In this document: piece by piece, positions 26,207 to 33,979 of the stretch
How positions within the stretch are numbered: the stretch's first letter is position 1
Layout: every line of letters begins with the position of its first letter
NCBI GenBank assembly: GCA_003134045.1
Contig: PLAH01000098.1
Span: 1 to 40,555, forward strand
Source of the DNA: Gammaproteobacteria bacterium
Lineage (GTDB): Bacteria; Pseudomonadota; Gammaproteobacteria; Steroidobacterales; Steroidobacteraceae
DNA length: 40,555 nt
Direction of reading: 5' to 3'
Made by a program: the position numbers and the translations under genes
Notes under the pieces: model-generated
What the model saw: the letters and a program-made list of their open reading frames with translations, nothing else
Database searches by the model: none
Told to the model about the DNA's origin: nothing

Positions 26207-26434
26207 ATGGATATCGAATCCCGGCTTCGCGCGCTCGAGTTGCGCTACGGTCAGTTGCTGAGCGCCGCGGCAGCGGCCAAAGGGCACTACCTCGCGCTGC
26301 TCGACGAACCGGGGTCCATCAAATCGACGGTCAAACGCGCGCGCCATCGGTGGGAGAACCTGGACGCCAGAAAACGTGCGATCGCCGCCCGCATGGGTGA
26401 AATTGAAGGCGTGGAACGAGATCTGATGATCTAG
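26207..26434 (+). CDS. Small helical hypothetical protein
   Basis: A 75-residue product starts at ATG 26207 with GGAAGGA 8-14 bases upstream. It is rich in Ala, Arg, Leu and Glu with a heptad-like pattern (IESRLRALELRYGQLLSAAA, NLDARKRAIAARMGEIEGVE), suggesting a short coiled coil. I do not recognise a family. It might be a real small gene or a decayed one; good SD and uniform composition favour real. Confidence 0.5.
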   Translation: MDIESRLRALELRYGQLLSAAAAAKGHYLALLDEPGSIKSTVKRARHRWENLDARKRAIAARMGEIEGVERDLMI

Positions 26435-26457
26435 CCGCGAATGACAGCAAAGTTATC

Positions 26458-26961
26458 CTAACTCCGCGGCTCCTTTGCCGTGGAGTACGTAGGAATCTTC
26501 TGCGCGGCCGGCGCCGGTCCCGCCGCTCGCGGGCCCCGAAGCGCTTCGGCCGGACAATTCCTGTCGATGAAATCCTGGTGCGTCGGCATGGCGTCGGCGC
26601 AGTTTTTCACCACGACGCGAATGTCGTCCAGATTGGCTTTGATCTTCTGCGGGTCCAGGCTGTCCGCCATCGGATCGTAACCGCGCGGCACGATGTTCTG
26701 ACCGATCATCACGAACAGCCAGCTCTGGACGGGGAAGAGCTCGGTATCCTCGCGCAGGATGCGGCCATGGCTGCGGAACAGATCGCCTTCGATCATTTCG
26801 CCGCTTTCCAAAGTCACCGATTCGATGAATCCGTCCTCGGGCCTGAGCGTCGCGCCCTGGACCTTGCCTTCGGTGCGCCTGACGCCGCGCGCTTCCGCGA
26901 ACCTCCGCAGGTAGCGCGCGAACAGCGAGGCATCGAAATGCAGCGCATAGGTGATCTTGTT
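26458..26961 (-). pseudogene. Flavin-dependent (tryptophan-type) halogenase, C-terminal half with internal deletion
   Basis: On minus the protein reads NKITYALHFDASLFARYLRR, FAEARGVRRTEGKV and ESVTLESGEMIEGDLF. It then jumps at about 26775 to GRILREDTELFPVQSWLFVM, GQNIVPRGYDPMADSLDP and NCADAMPTHQDFIDRNCP. Both parts match PrnA-like halogenases, but roughly 200 residues between them are lost while the frame is kept. The upstream half of the same gene sits on the opposite strand at 27136-27318. The reading frame is joined upstream to a Kef-antiporter piece. Non-functional as a halogenase. Confidence 0.75.
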
Positions 26962-27129
26962 TCGCGGCATGACGACGCCTGCGAGGAACGCCCCGAACAG
27001 CGCATGGATACCCATCGCCTGGGTTGCCAGGGCCGAGGCAGTCATGAAGACGAGCACCGTCGCGATGGTGCCCGGGCCCTTGCCGCCGTGCGTTCGCTCC
27101 ACGGTCAGCAGCCGCGCCAGTACTGGACG
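26962..27129 (-). pseudogene. Kef-type cation:proton antiporter fragment (middle part)
   Basis: On minus it reads [16 protein letters not shown], then [20 protein letters not shown] and GIHALFGAFLAGVVMPR, two membrane helices of the Na+/H+ exchanger (Kef/CPA2) domain including the conserved HALFGAFLAGxVMPR. It continues in frame into the halogenase piece at 26961. Its own downstream part is on plus at 27315-27590. Confidence 0.75.
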
Positions 27130-27135
27130 CGGCCT

Positions 27136-27318
27136 GGCGATTCCTATTTCCATCCGTTCGGCCCGACCGGTTTCGGAATGGGATCCATCTCATTCCCCTC
27201 GTATTGGCTGAAGCTGTTCCTGGAGGGCAAAGCGGGGCGGCTGGAAGAGTATTCCATACAGGCAGTGGCGGCCGAGCGGGGCAAATTCATGCGTCCGGTG
27301 CATGCGCCCAAGACGCCG
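27136..27318 (+). pseudogene. Flavin-dependent halogenase fragment (N-terminal-side part)
   Basis: On plus it reads [40 protein letters not shown] and [13 protein letters not shown], matching the segment that precedes YALHFDAxLxARYLR in tryptophan halogenases. That following segment is found on minus at 26961. TGA at 27319-27321 ends the frame at the junction with the antiporter piece. Confidence 0.7.
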
Positions 27319-27590
27319 TGACGGGAAAACTGGTTGGCAGCATGATACCGGCGCGGCTCACCGGGATGTCCTGGAACGAGGCGTTCTCGCTGGGCGCGCT
27401 GATGAACACGCGCGGCCTCGTCGAGCTGATTGCACTCAACATCGGCTACGATCTGGGCATTCTTCCGCCGCGGATTTTTTCCATGATGGTGCTGATGGCG
27501 CTCGCCACTACCTTCATGACCGGTGCGCTCCTCAGCTTGGCGAGTTGGGCCCAAGAGCGCGGGGCGGCCCTGGCCGCTGCCGCGCGCTAG
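27315..27590 (+). pseudogene. Kef-type cation:proton antiporter fragment (C-terminal part)
   Basis: On plus it reads [60 protein letters not shown] and [12 protein letters not shown], ending at 27588-27590. These are the last three helices of the CPA2/Kef exchanger domain. About 60 residues expected between HALFGAFLAGVVMPR (minus, 26962) and this piece are absent. The soluble C-terminal domain is also missing. Confidence 0.8.
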
Positions 27591-27683
27591 CTTGGTTGCC
27601 GGCCGAATCCGCCCCCTATTTCAGATCACAGCCGTGACGGCTGACTTCCTGTGGCCTCGATAAACTGCGACCGCCCAGTGCAC

Positions 27684-27830
27684 TCACCCCGCGGCCAACA
27701 GGGGTTCCAATTCCAACTCGCATTGCCGGGCGTCGCGAAACAATACAGTGTGCAGCCCGATCGCCTGAGCCGCTTCGTGTGCGGCGGGTGATCATCGACG
27801 AACCCGGACGCCGTCACGAGCACGGCAGCA
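27684..27830 (-). pseudogene. HAD-family hydrolase C-terminal remnant, frameshifted
   Basis: On minus, VTASGFVDDHPPHTK is followed one frame over by EAAQAIGLHTVLFRDARQCE and LEPLLAAG-stop (stop at 27686-27684). This matches the HAD motif IV FVDD with its usual tail (HxxAAxxLGxHTVLFRD). Only about 47 residues remain. Confidence 0.5.
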
Positions 27831-28003
27831 ATCATGGGCGCTCGAGGACTTGACTACGCCCCAACCAGGAGGCTCAGCCTGCCATAATCAGCCGCCTCTA
27901 CGCCCCGAGTGCAGACATGCCAGACAAATAATGCAACCATCGCAGAGGACTGCAACTGCAGCTCCGGCGGCCCTGCAGCCGGATATAACCTCAAGGAGCG
28001 CGT

Positions 28004-29533
28004 GTGTCGGACCGGCCGAATATCTTGATTTTGATGGCAGATCAGCTCACCGCAAAGGCGCTGCCCGCCTACGGCAACCGAGTTGCCAAGACGCCGCATA
28101 TCGACGCGCTTGCGGCAGGCGGAGTGGTATTCGATTCCTTCTACTGCAACAGCCCGCTGTGTGCGCCCTCCCGCTTCTCGTTTCTGTCGGGGCGCCAGGT
28201 GTCAGCCATCGGCGCATACGACAACGCCGCGGAATTTCCGGCGCAAGTGCCGACTTTCGCGCATTACCTGCGACGCAGCGGCTATCAGACGGTGTTGAGC
28301 GGCAAGATGCATTTTTGCGGTGCCGATCAGCTGCACGGCTTTGAGGAACGGCTGACCACCGACATCTATCCCGCCGATTTCGGCTGGACTCCCGACTGGA
28401 GCCGGTTTGAACATCGCCCGAGCTGGTATCACACCATGGATTCGGTGACTCAGGCCGGACCGTGCGTACGCACCAACCAAATCGACTTCGACGACGAAGT
28501 CATATTCAACGCACGCCAGAAATTGCTGGACATCGCCCGTGCCAAGGATAAGCGCCCCTTTTGCATGGTCGCCTCCATGACACATCCGCATGACCCCTAC
28601 GCGGTTCCCCACAAGTACTGGGACAGATACGCCGACGCGGTGATCGACATGCCGCGGGTGTCGATACCCACGCAGCAGCTCGACCCCCATTCGAAGCGTC
28701 TGCGCCACGTAATCGGATTGGACCTGCTGCCGGTGACGGAGCAACAGACGCGGGCCGCGCGCCGTGCCTACTACGGCGCGGTGTCCTACGTAGACGACCA
28801 AATCGGCGTGATGCTGGAAGCGCTGGCCGATGCAGGCTTCACCGATGACACGATCATATTGTTGCTGGCCGATCATGGCGACATGCTGGGCGAGCGCGGG
28901 CTTTGGTACAAGATGAACTTCTTCGAGCCGGCCTGCCGCATTCCGTTCATCGTCCATGCGCCGAGCCGTTTCAGCCCGCGTCGGGTGGGGCACGCCGCCT
29001 CGCTCGTCGACCTGTTGCCTACTTTATGCGAACTGGCCGGCGGCAACGCCGCGGATTTTGCGACCCCGCTCGACGGCACCAGTCTGGTGCCGCAAATGCA
29101 CGGCGCCGCCGGCAGCGATGAGGTCATCGGCGAGTATCTGGGAGAAGGCGCGATCGCACCGTTGTTGATGATCAAGCGCGGCCGCTACAAGTTCGTGCAT
29201 TCGCCCGTCGACCCCGATCAATTGTACGATCTCGACGAAGATCCCGATGAACTGCGCAATCTGGCGGCCGAGCCGGACCATGGCGCGCGAGTCCACGCAT
29301 TTCGTGGGGAAGTGCAGCGCCGCTGGGATGTGCCTGCCTTGCACTCGGCTGTGCTCGCAAGTCAGCAGCGCCGGCATCTGGTCTACGAGGCATTGCGCTC
29401 GGGACGCTACACGCCGTGGGACTTCCAGCCGCTGCGCGATGCCAGCCGGCTTTACGTTCGCAATGATCAGGATTTGGGAGATTTTGAGGCCATGGCTCGG
29501 TTTCCCCCCTCCTCGTCATCCGGACCTTGGTGA
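28004..29533 (+). CDS. betC: Choline-sulfatase-like type I sulfatase
   Basis: The 509-residue product starts at GTG 28004 with AAGGAG about 6 bases upstream. The formylglycine motif CAPSR has Cys53 and Arg57. Metal and active-site segments are ILILMADQ (Asp13), SGKMHFCG, HPHDPY and ADHGDMLGERGLWYK. The C-terminus WDFQPLRDASRLYVRN is the extension typical of choline-sulfatase. It would hydrolyse choline-O-sulfate or a related sulfate ester in the cytoplasm (no signal peptide). No betA/betB genes or transporter are nearby, so the substrate is by family resemblance only. No formylglycine-generating enzyme gene is in the window. Confidence 0.85.
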   Translation: MSDRPNILILMADQLTAKALPAYGNRVAKTPHIDALAAGGVVFDSFYCNSPLCAPSRFSFLSGRQVSAIGAYDNAAEFPAQVPTFAHYLRRSGYQTVLSGKMHFCGADQLHGFEERLTTDIYPADFGWTPDWSRFEHRPSWYHTMDSVTQAGPCVRTNQIDFDDEVIFNARQKLLDIARAKDKRPFCMVASMTHPHDPYAVPHKYWDRYADAVIDMPRVSIPTQQLDPHSKRLRHVIGLDLLPVTEQQTRAARRAYYGAVSYVDDQIGVMLEALADAGFTDDTIILLLADHGDMLGERGLWYKMNFFEPACRIPFIVHAPSRFSPRRVGHAASLVDLLPTLCELAGGNAADFATPLDGTSLVPQMHGAAGSDEVIGEYLGEGAIAPLLMIKRGRYKFVHSPVDPDQLYDLDEDPDELRNLAAEPDHGARVHAFRGEVQRRWDVPALHSAVLASQQRRHLVYEALRSGRYTPWDFQPLRDASRLYVRNDQDLGDFEAMARFPPSSSSGPW

Positions 29534-29624
29534 CCGGCTATTTTGCTGGCTTGCAAGGGTTGGGAAGCGGAGCGACTGCGTTATTTGCCCCCGTAGATAG
29601 GCACTAAAGGTTTTGCAACTGCGT

Positions 29625-30194
29625 TTATCTCTTCGCTTCGCGCTCGAGAAGCGCCCTCTTGCGCTCGATACCCCACCGGTACCCCGCCAGATCGCCATTG
29701 GCACACACCGCTCTGTGACATGGAATTGCGACCGCCAATCGGTTGGCCGCACACGCTTGCGCTACCGCCCGGACCGCGTCCGGTGCGCCGATCTGTTCGG
29801 CCAAGAACGTGTAGCTCACCGTCGTGCCGGCGGGCACTTTCTGCAAGGCCTCCCATACCCGCGTCTGGAAATCGGTGCCGCGAATATCCAGAGGCAGGTC
29901 CAACGCCTGATCGGGACGCTCGATCAGGCCCACTACTTTCGCGACCAGTTCGGGGTCGTCCCGCTTGATCTCGATCGCGTCGTTCGGAAACTGATTCTGC
30001 AAATCGCTCACCAGCGCTTCCGGATCATCCCCCACCAGGATCGAGCGAATCAATTGCTCGGACACGGCGATGATGACGAAGCCCAGTGAGCACGGTGCGA
30101 TGGCAAAGCCGATGGTCGCCGCCGCCCGGATGAGGGGGATGAGCACGTTGGCTCCGGCGCGTTCCGCGGCTGCGTTGGGTCTAAATGTAGACAT
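29625..30194 (-). CDS. Methylated-DNA-[protein]-cysteine S-methyltransferase (Ada C-domain/Ogt type)
   Basis: The 189-residue product starts at ATG 30194 behind AAGGAG. It has the FQTRVWEALQKVPAGTTVSYTFLAEQIG helix-turn-helix, the acceptor site IPCHRAV with Cys159, and GYRWGIERKRALLEREA. It transfers O6-alkyl groups from guanine to its own cysteine, a suicide repair reaction. The AdaA zinc/AraC-type activator domains are missing, so it is not a regulator. The N-terminal extension (about 20 residues) is longer than in minimal Ogt. Confidence 0.9.
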   Translation of the reverse strand: MSTFRPNAAAERAGANVLIPLIRAAATIGFAIAPCSLGFVIIAVSEQLIRSILVGDDPEALVSDLQNQFPNDAIEIKRDDPELVAKVVGLIERPDQALDLPLDIRGTDFQTRVWEALQKVPAGTTVSYTFLAEQIGAPDAVRAVAQACAANRLAVAIPCHRAVCANGDLAGYRWGIERKRALLEREAKR

Positions 30195-30380
30195 GATCTT
30201 CTCCTTGGGTTAGTCGATAGTGGTCAAGTTAGCAAGGTGCCTTCAACGAGAAACTCCGCATCTTGCTGTCGTCGCGGATGCGTGTACCCCACCGCGGACC
30301 GGGTTGTCGGAACCTCTCGAGGCACCGCGGCTCGGTATCGGTACGCCCGATCGCGTCCGCGGTACTTTGCCGGCGTAGTT

Positions 30381-31349
30381 TCAGTTCACATCAAAGCGTT
30401 CGCCGACCAACTCTTCGCTCTTCTGCCAAAGCGCCTGTGCGCGTTGTGGATCGAGGGCGTAAGGCTGCACACCGCCGCGCAAGCCGGGGATCGAGACGAT
30501 CTCGGCGACGTGGCAATCTTCGCAATACCGACCGCCAATCGCCTCAGAATCAGCGACGAAAGCAGCCCATACAGAAGTTGCCGCACCCTGAGGAATGGTC
30601 TTGTAGCTAAAGGGCGCGGCGCCTTTGGGCAAGCTGGCGTTGATCTCCGCCATCAATCTCGCTCTCACCTCGGTCGTCATGTATCGCCCGAGCTCGGTTT
30701 CGATGGCCCCGGGGTGCAACGCCGTTGCCCGCACACCGCGCGCTTTGTGCCGGCGATCGAACTCGACGGCAAAGAGCACATTGGCGGTCTTGGAGCGGCC
30801 GTAGGCCGTGAACTCGGCATAGGGTGAGTGCTCGAAGTTCGGGTCTTCAAGATCGACGTCCGCAAATCGGTGGCCCGCTGAAGAGAGGTTCACCAACCGT
30901 GAACCTGGCTTGAGCAGCGAAGCGATGCGGTTCACCAGAACGAAGTGTCCGAGGTGGTTGGTGCCGAACTGCGTCTCAAAGCCATCGACGGTGGTGCCCT
31001 TCGGGCACGCCATGACGCCGGCGTTGGCAATGATCACGTCGAGAGGCTTGCTCGCGGCCAACAGACCGTCGGCGCAGCGACGGACACTGTCGAGCGAGGC
31101 CAGGTCGAGTTGGACCAAGTGAAACGAACCCCCGCTCCTGGCCTGCGCGCGGACCTGCTCCGTAGCGGCCTGCGCCTTGGATAGGTCGCGCGCCGCTCCG
31201 ATGACTTCCGCTCCATGCGCCGCCAGCACGCGCGCGGTCTCGACACCGAGGCCCGCGGAGACGCCGGTGACGAGCACGCGCTTGCCGCTCAGGTCGATGC
31301 CGCGCAGCACCTCGTCGGTCGTCGATGTCGCTCCGAATGAATTGGTCAT
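30381..31349 (-). CDS. Short-chain dehydrogenase/reductase (retinol-dehydrogenase/WWOX-like)
   Basis: ATG 31349 is chosen because GCGAGG lies about 10 bases upstream and the promoter elements at 31434-31462 lie beyond it; 322 residues result. Motifs: TGVSAGLG (cofactor), NAGVMACP, FGTNHLGHFVL, NLSSAGHRF and catalytic YGRSK. Substrate is unknown. It is divergent from a TetR regulator across a region with paired operators, so expression is probably repressed by that TetR and induced by the SDR's substrate or a related toxic carbonyl. Confidence 0.9.
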   Translation of the reverse strand: MTNSFGATSTTDEVLRGIDLSGKRVLVTGVSAGLGVETARVLAAHGAEVIGAARDLSKAQAATEQVRAQARSGGSFHLVQLDLASLDSVRRCADGLLAASKPLDVIIANAGVMACPKGTTVDGFETQFGTNHLGHFVLVNRIASLLKPGSRLVNLSSAGHRFADVDLEDPNFEHSPYAEFTAYGRSKTANVLFAVEFDRRHKARGVRATALHPGAIETELGRYMTTEVRARLMAEINASLPKGAAPFSYKTIPQGAATSVWAAFVADSEAIGGRYCEDCHVAEIVSIPGLRGGVQPYALDPQRAQALWQKSEELVGERFDVN

Positions 31350-31409
31350 GGTCAAAACCTCGCCGTATCTACGTATGGCCCTACCGCTGACCATGTAAAA
31401 ATGATCTAA

Positions 31410-31438
31410 TTGAAGTGGAGGGAACCTCCGTTTAATAT
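31410..31438 (+). promoter_or_regulatory. Promoter of the tetR gene
   Basis: TTGAAG (31410-31415) and TAATAT (31433-31438) are separated by 17 bases. The spacer contains the palindrome GGAGG-GAA-CCTCC (31417-31429). Confidence 0.6.
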
Positions 31439-31453
31439 ACGGAGGCTTCCTCC
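31417..31453. promoter_or_regulatory. Twin TetR operators, GGAGG-N3-CCTCC twice
   Basis: Two perfect 13-bp palindromes, GGAGG-GAA-CCTCC (31417-31429) and GGAGG-CTT-CCTCC (31441-31453), lie 24 bp centre to centre. The outward-facing pair CCTCCGT...ACGGAGG (31425-31445) forms a third, overlapping inverted repeat across the shared -10 region. The most likely binder is the adjacent TetR protein. Confidence 0.7.
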
Positions 31454-31462
31454 GTTTTGCAA
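31434..31462 (-). promoter_or_regulatory. Promoter of the SDR gene
   Basis: On minus, TTGCAA (31462-31457) and TATATT (31439-31434) are separated by 17 bases, with GGAGG-N3-CCTCC in the spacer. Its -10 overlaps the -10 of the opposite tetR promoter. Confidence 0.6.
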
Positions 31463-31490
31463 GCGCTAAATCAGGAACCGACCGATAAAC

Positions 31491-32075
31491 GTGAAACGAA
31501 CGCCGACCGCCCAGCTGCGCAAACCCCGCGCCGACAGTGCCCGCAATCGACAATTACTGATCGATGCCTCCAAGGCGGGGTTCTCGGACGTCGGGCTGAA
31601 TGTGAGCCTGGAAGAAATCGCGCGTCGCGCCGGCGTCGGCATCGGCACCCTGTATCGCCATTTCCCCAGCAGGGAGGCCGTAGTGGAAGCGGTTTACCGG
31701 CGAGAAGTCGAGCAGCTCGCTGAAGCCGTGCCGCGGCTGCTCGAGTCCTCGCCGGCGGGTGAGGCGCTGCATCAGTGGATGCATCTGTTCGTCGATTACA
31801 TCGCCACGAAGCGCTTGATCGCCCCATCACTCGCAGCGGTGGCGGGCCGCACGCCCACGCTTTATGCGACGTCCTCTGAACTCATCACGCGCGCGATTTC
31901 TACGCTCGTGAAACGCGCCATCGAGAGCGGCGATGTGCGCAAGGATATCGATCCCACCGACTTACTCCGAGGGATGGTCGGAGTCAGTTACGGAAATACC
32001 GATCAGGGCTGGGAAGCGAGCGCGCGCCGACTCATCGACATTCTGATGGATGGATTGCGGCGCAAACATCGATAA
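31491..32075 (+). CDS. TetR-family transcriptional repressor
   Basis: The 194-residue product starts at GTG 31491 (AGGA about 14 bases upstream, a weak SD). Residues 15-65 are the TetR HTH: RQLLIDASKAGFSDVGLNVSLEEIARRAGVGIGTLYRHFPSREAVVEAVY. The rest is the helical ligand/dimer domain (TetR_C type with SELITRAISTLVKRAIESGDVRKDIDPTDLLRGMVG). It faces the SDR gene and two operator palindromes; it is probably the repressor of both. Convergent with the tannase-family gene, 13 bases apart. Confidence 0.93.
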   Translation: MKRTPTAQLRKPRADSARNRQLLIDASKAGFSDVGLNVSLEEIARRAGVGIGTLYRHFPSREAVVEAVYRREVEQLAEAVPRLLESSPAGEALHQWMHLFVDYIATKRLIAPSLAAVAGRTPTLYATSSELITRAISTLVKRAIESGDVRKDIDPTDLLRGMVGVSYGNTDQGWEASARRLIDILMDGLRRKHR

Positions 32076-32088
32076 ATGGACGGGCTGC

Positions 32089-33753
32089 TCACTTTGCCTT
32101 CTCCGGACTTACACAGCTGAAGCTTGCCGCTTCGTTCTGCGGGCCACCCGTGACCGAGGTGTACTTCGGCCAGGATGGGAACAAGCACATGGGTCGCGCG
32201 CGCTTTACAGCACTCGGATTTTCGTCGATCGCGATCAAAGTCCCTGGCGCACGGCCCTTGTCGACCCAATCATCGAGCACTCCCAATCCATCGTATCTGG
32301 CGTTGAAACTGCCGAATCCATGTGAGAAGCCTGGGATTTCATAGAAACGCACGAAGCCATCCATCGCCTTGCGGCCCTGCAGGGCCAAATGGCGCTCGTA
32401 GTAGGCTTCGCTGTTGTGCGGGGAGATAAAATCATCTTCCGTACCGTGGGTCATGATGATCTTCCCTCCCCGCTTGCGAAACGGCGTCAAGTCGATGTCG
32501 GTGACATCCATGATGGTACCGGCCTCCTCGACGCGCGCCTTCCATTCCCCCGGATTGAACGTGAGGGCATCGAACGTCGGGTTACGCGTAATGATGTACT
32601 TGGTCGTCGCGGCACCGGCGTTGTACAGCAAGGCATCGTCGGTGGTGGGAGGATTCGCCGGCACGCGGCGACTTCCGAAATTGGAGACCTCGAAACGGGA
32701 ACCTTCCAAAAGAGCCCAGCGGGGAAAGACTTCGGCGCCGGCGATCGCGAACCCTGGACGGTAGGGGGAGGAGATTTTGTCCACTGCATCGATTTGCGCG
32801 TCGGACAGACAATCATCCCCGGTATCCGCGCCGCCGGCGCAGCGCAAGGTAGCGCGTACCGTGGCGACGGTAAATGCCGCATGACACGCCTCGACATTGC
32901 TGACGATACCGTCGGTCGCACCGTCCAAAGGGTCGCAAGCGGTGCGAACCGCACCGGTCAGCAGTTTGGTCTTCGCGGCGTTCAGCCAGCCCGCGCCGCC
33001 ATTGTTGTACAGCGCGTTGCCGACATTCAAGGAAGCGAGATGCAGCATGGTCACGTTGTAGGCCGGATAGTTGGCCACCACGCCGTCATAGTCTTTCGGG
33101 TAGCGGGCGGCGGCATCCAACGCCTCATGGCCACCCTGAGAATTGCCGATGAAGTAGAAGCGCCGCGGCAAACGCCCGTAATGGGCACGGACGATGTCCA
33201 CCACGACATCGTGAACCTTCTTCACGGACTGCTGCCCGTAATTCAACAGGGCCTCATCGTTGAGCCCGAAGGAACCGTCGAAACCCGGCCCACCTTCGTG
33301 GCCGCCATCGCTCCCCGCGGTCACATAACCGCGTTTGAGTGGCGTTGCATCAGCGGACGGCTGCAGCCCCTCGCCCTTGAGCCCGGTGACCAGGGAACCA
33401 TCGAAACCACCGCCCCCCATTTGCAAAACCTTCCTATTCCAGTTGACCGGCAGGTTGACCTCGAACTGGATGTTCGGCGCCGCCGTGGCCGGCAGAATCA
33501 CGCCCCTGACCAAGCAATATTCACCGTTGACATTGTTGGAAGACCCGGCGGCGACCACCGTCGCCGATTGCACGACGGCACCGCCCGTCGGCAGACCGAT
33601 GACGCCGGCCGGGATCTTCCTCCCCACCAGTGACTCGCAAGCGCTCTGCGCCGTCGCGCACAGGGGAGCCAGCAGGCAGAGGGCCAGCACCCACTTCGCA
33701 GGGGCGCACGCGCCAAAGCCGTTAAAGTGGATGTTGCGGGTATCGGAGTTCAT
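32089..33753 (-). CDS. Tannase/feruloyl-esterase family exported hydrolase
   Basis: The 554-residue product has a signal peptide (WVLALCLLAPLCATAQS) and the family core: GGGGFDGSL, the GYVTAGSDGGHEGG turn, FYFIGNSQGGHEAL with nucleophile Ser205, DPLDGATDGIVSNVEAC (calcium-site loop), GTEDDFISP (Asp) and GFSHGFG with His478. Known members release gallic or ferulic acid from plant esters. The two cysteines that flank Ser and His in the classical CS-D-HC arrangement are replaced here (Asn204 and Gly479). Product gallate would feed the ligAB dioxygenase elsewhere in the window; this link is inference. Confidence 0.85.
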   Translation of the reverse strand: MNSDTRNIHFNGFGACAPAKWVLALCLLAPLCATAQSACESLVGRKIPAGVIGLPTGGAVVQSATVVAAGSSNNVNGEYCLVRGVILPATAAPNIQFEVNLPVNWNRKVLQMGGGGFDGSLVTGLKGEGLQPSADATPLKRGYVTAGSDGGHEGGPGFDGSFGLNDEALLNYGQQSVKKVHDVVVDIVRAHYGRLPRRFYFIGNSQGGHEALDAAARYPKDYDGVVANYPAYNVTMLHLASLNVGNALYNNGGAGWLNAAKTKLLTGAVRTACDPLDGATDGIVSNVEACHAAFTVATVRATLRCAGGADTGDDCLSDAQIDAVDKISSPYRPGFAIAGAEVFPRWALLEGSRFEVSNFGSRRVPANPPTTDDALLYNAGAATTKYIITRNPTFDALTFNPGEWKARVEEAGTIMDVTDIDLTPFRKRGGKIIMTHGTEDDFISPHNSEAYYERHLALQGRKAMDGFVRFYEIPGFSHGFGSFNARYDGLGVLDDWVDKGRAPGTLIAIDENPSAVKRARPMCLFPSWPKYTSVTGGPQNEAASFSCVSPEKAK

Positions 33754-33979
33754 GCAAATCCTGAATGTTATTCTTTAGCGTAGAGCTAGCCGCAGGATCA
33801 TCCGCTAGAAGCACGGTATAAGGCAACCTCTCGCGCCGCCAGGAAAGACTCAAATCGCTCGATCGTGCCACAATGAGATACATGGCCGACCTCCGCCGGC
33901 ACAATGCAATGCGGATCACAACGGCGAACCAGCAAATCGATTAGCGGACCCAAGCGACGCTCGAGGGAGGAGGAGAAAC

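Noticed and set aside
32389-33633. Long open frame on plus opposite the tannase-family gene
   Set aside because: No motif or SD; composition typical of an antisense frame.
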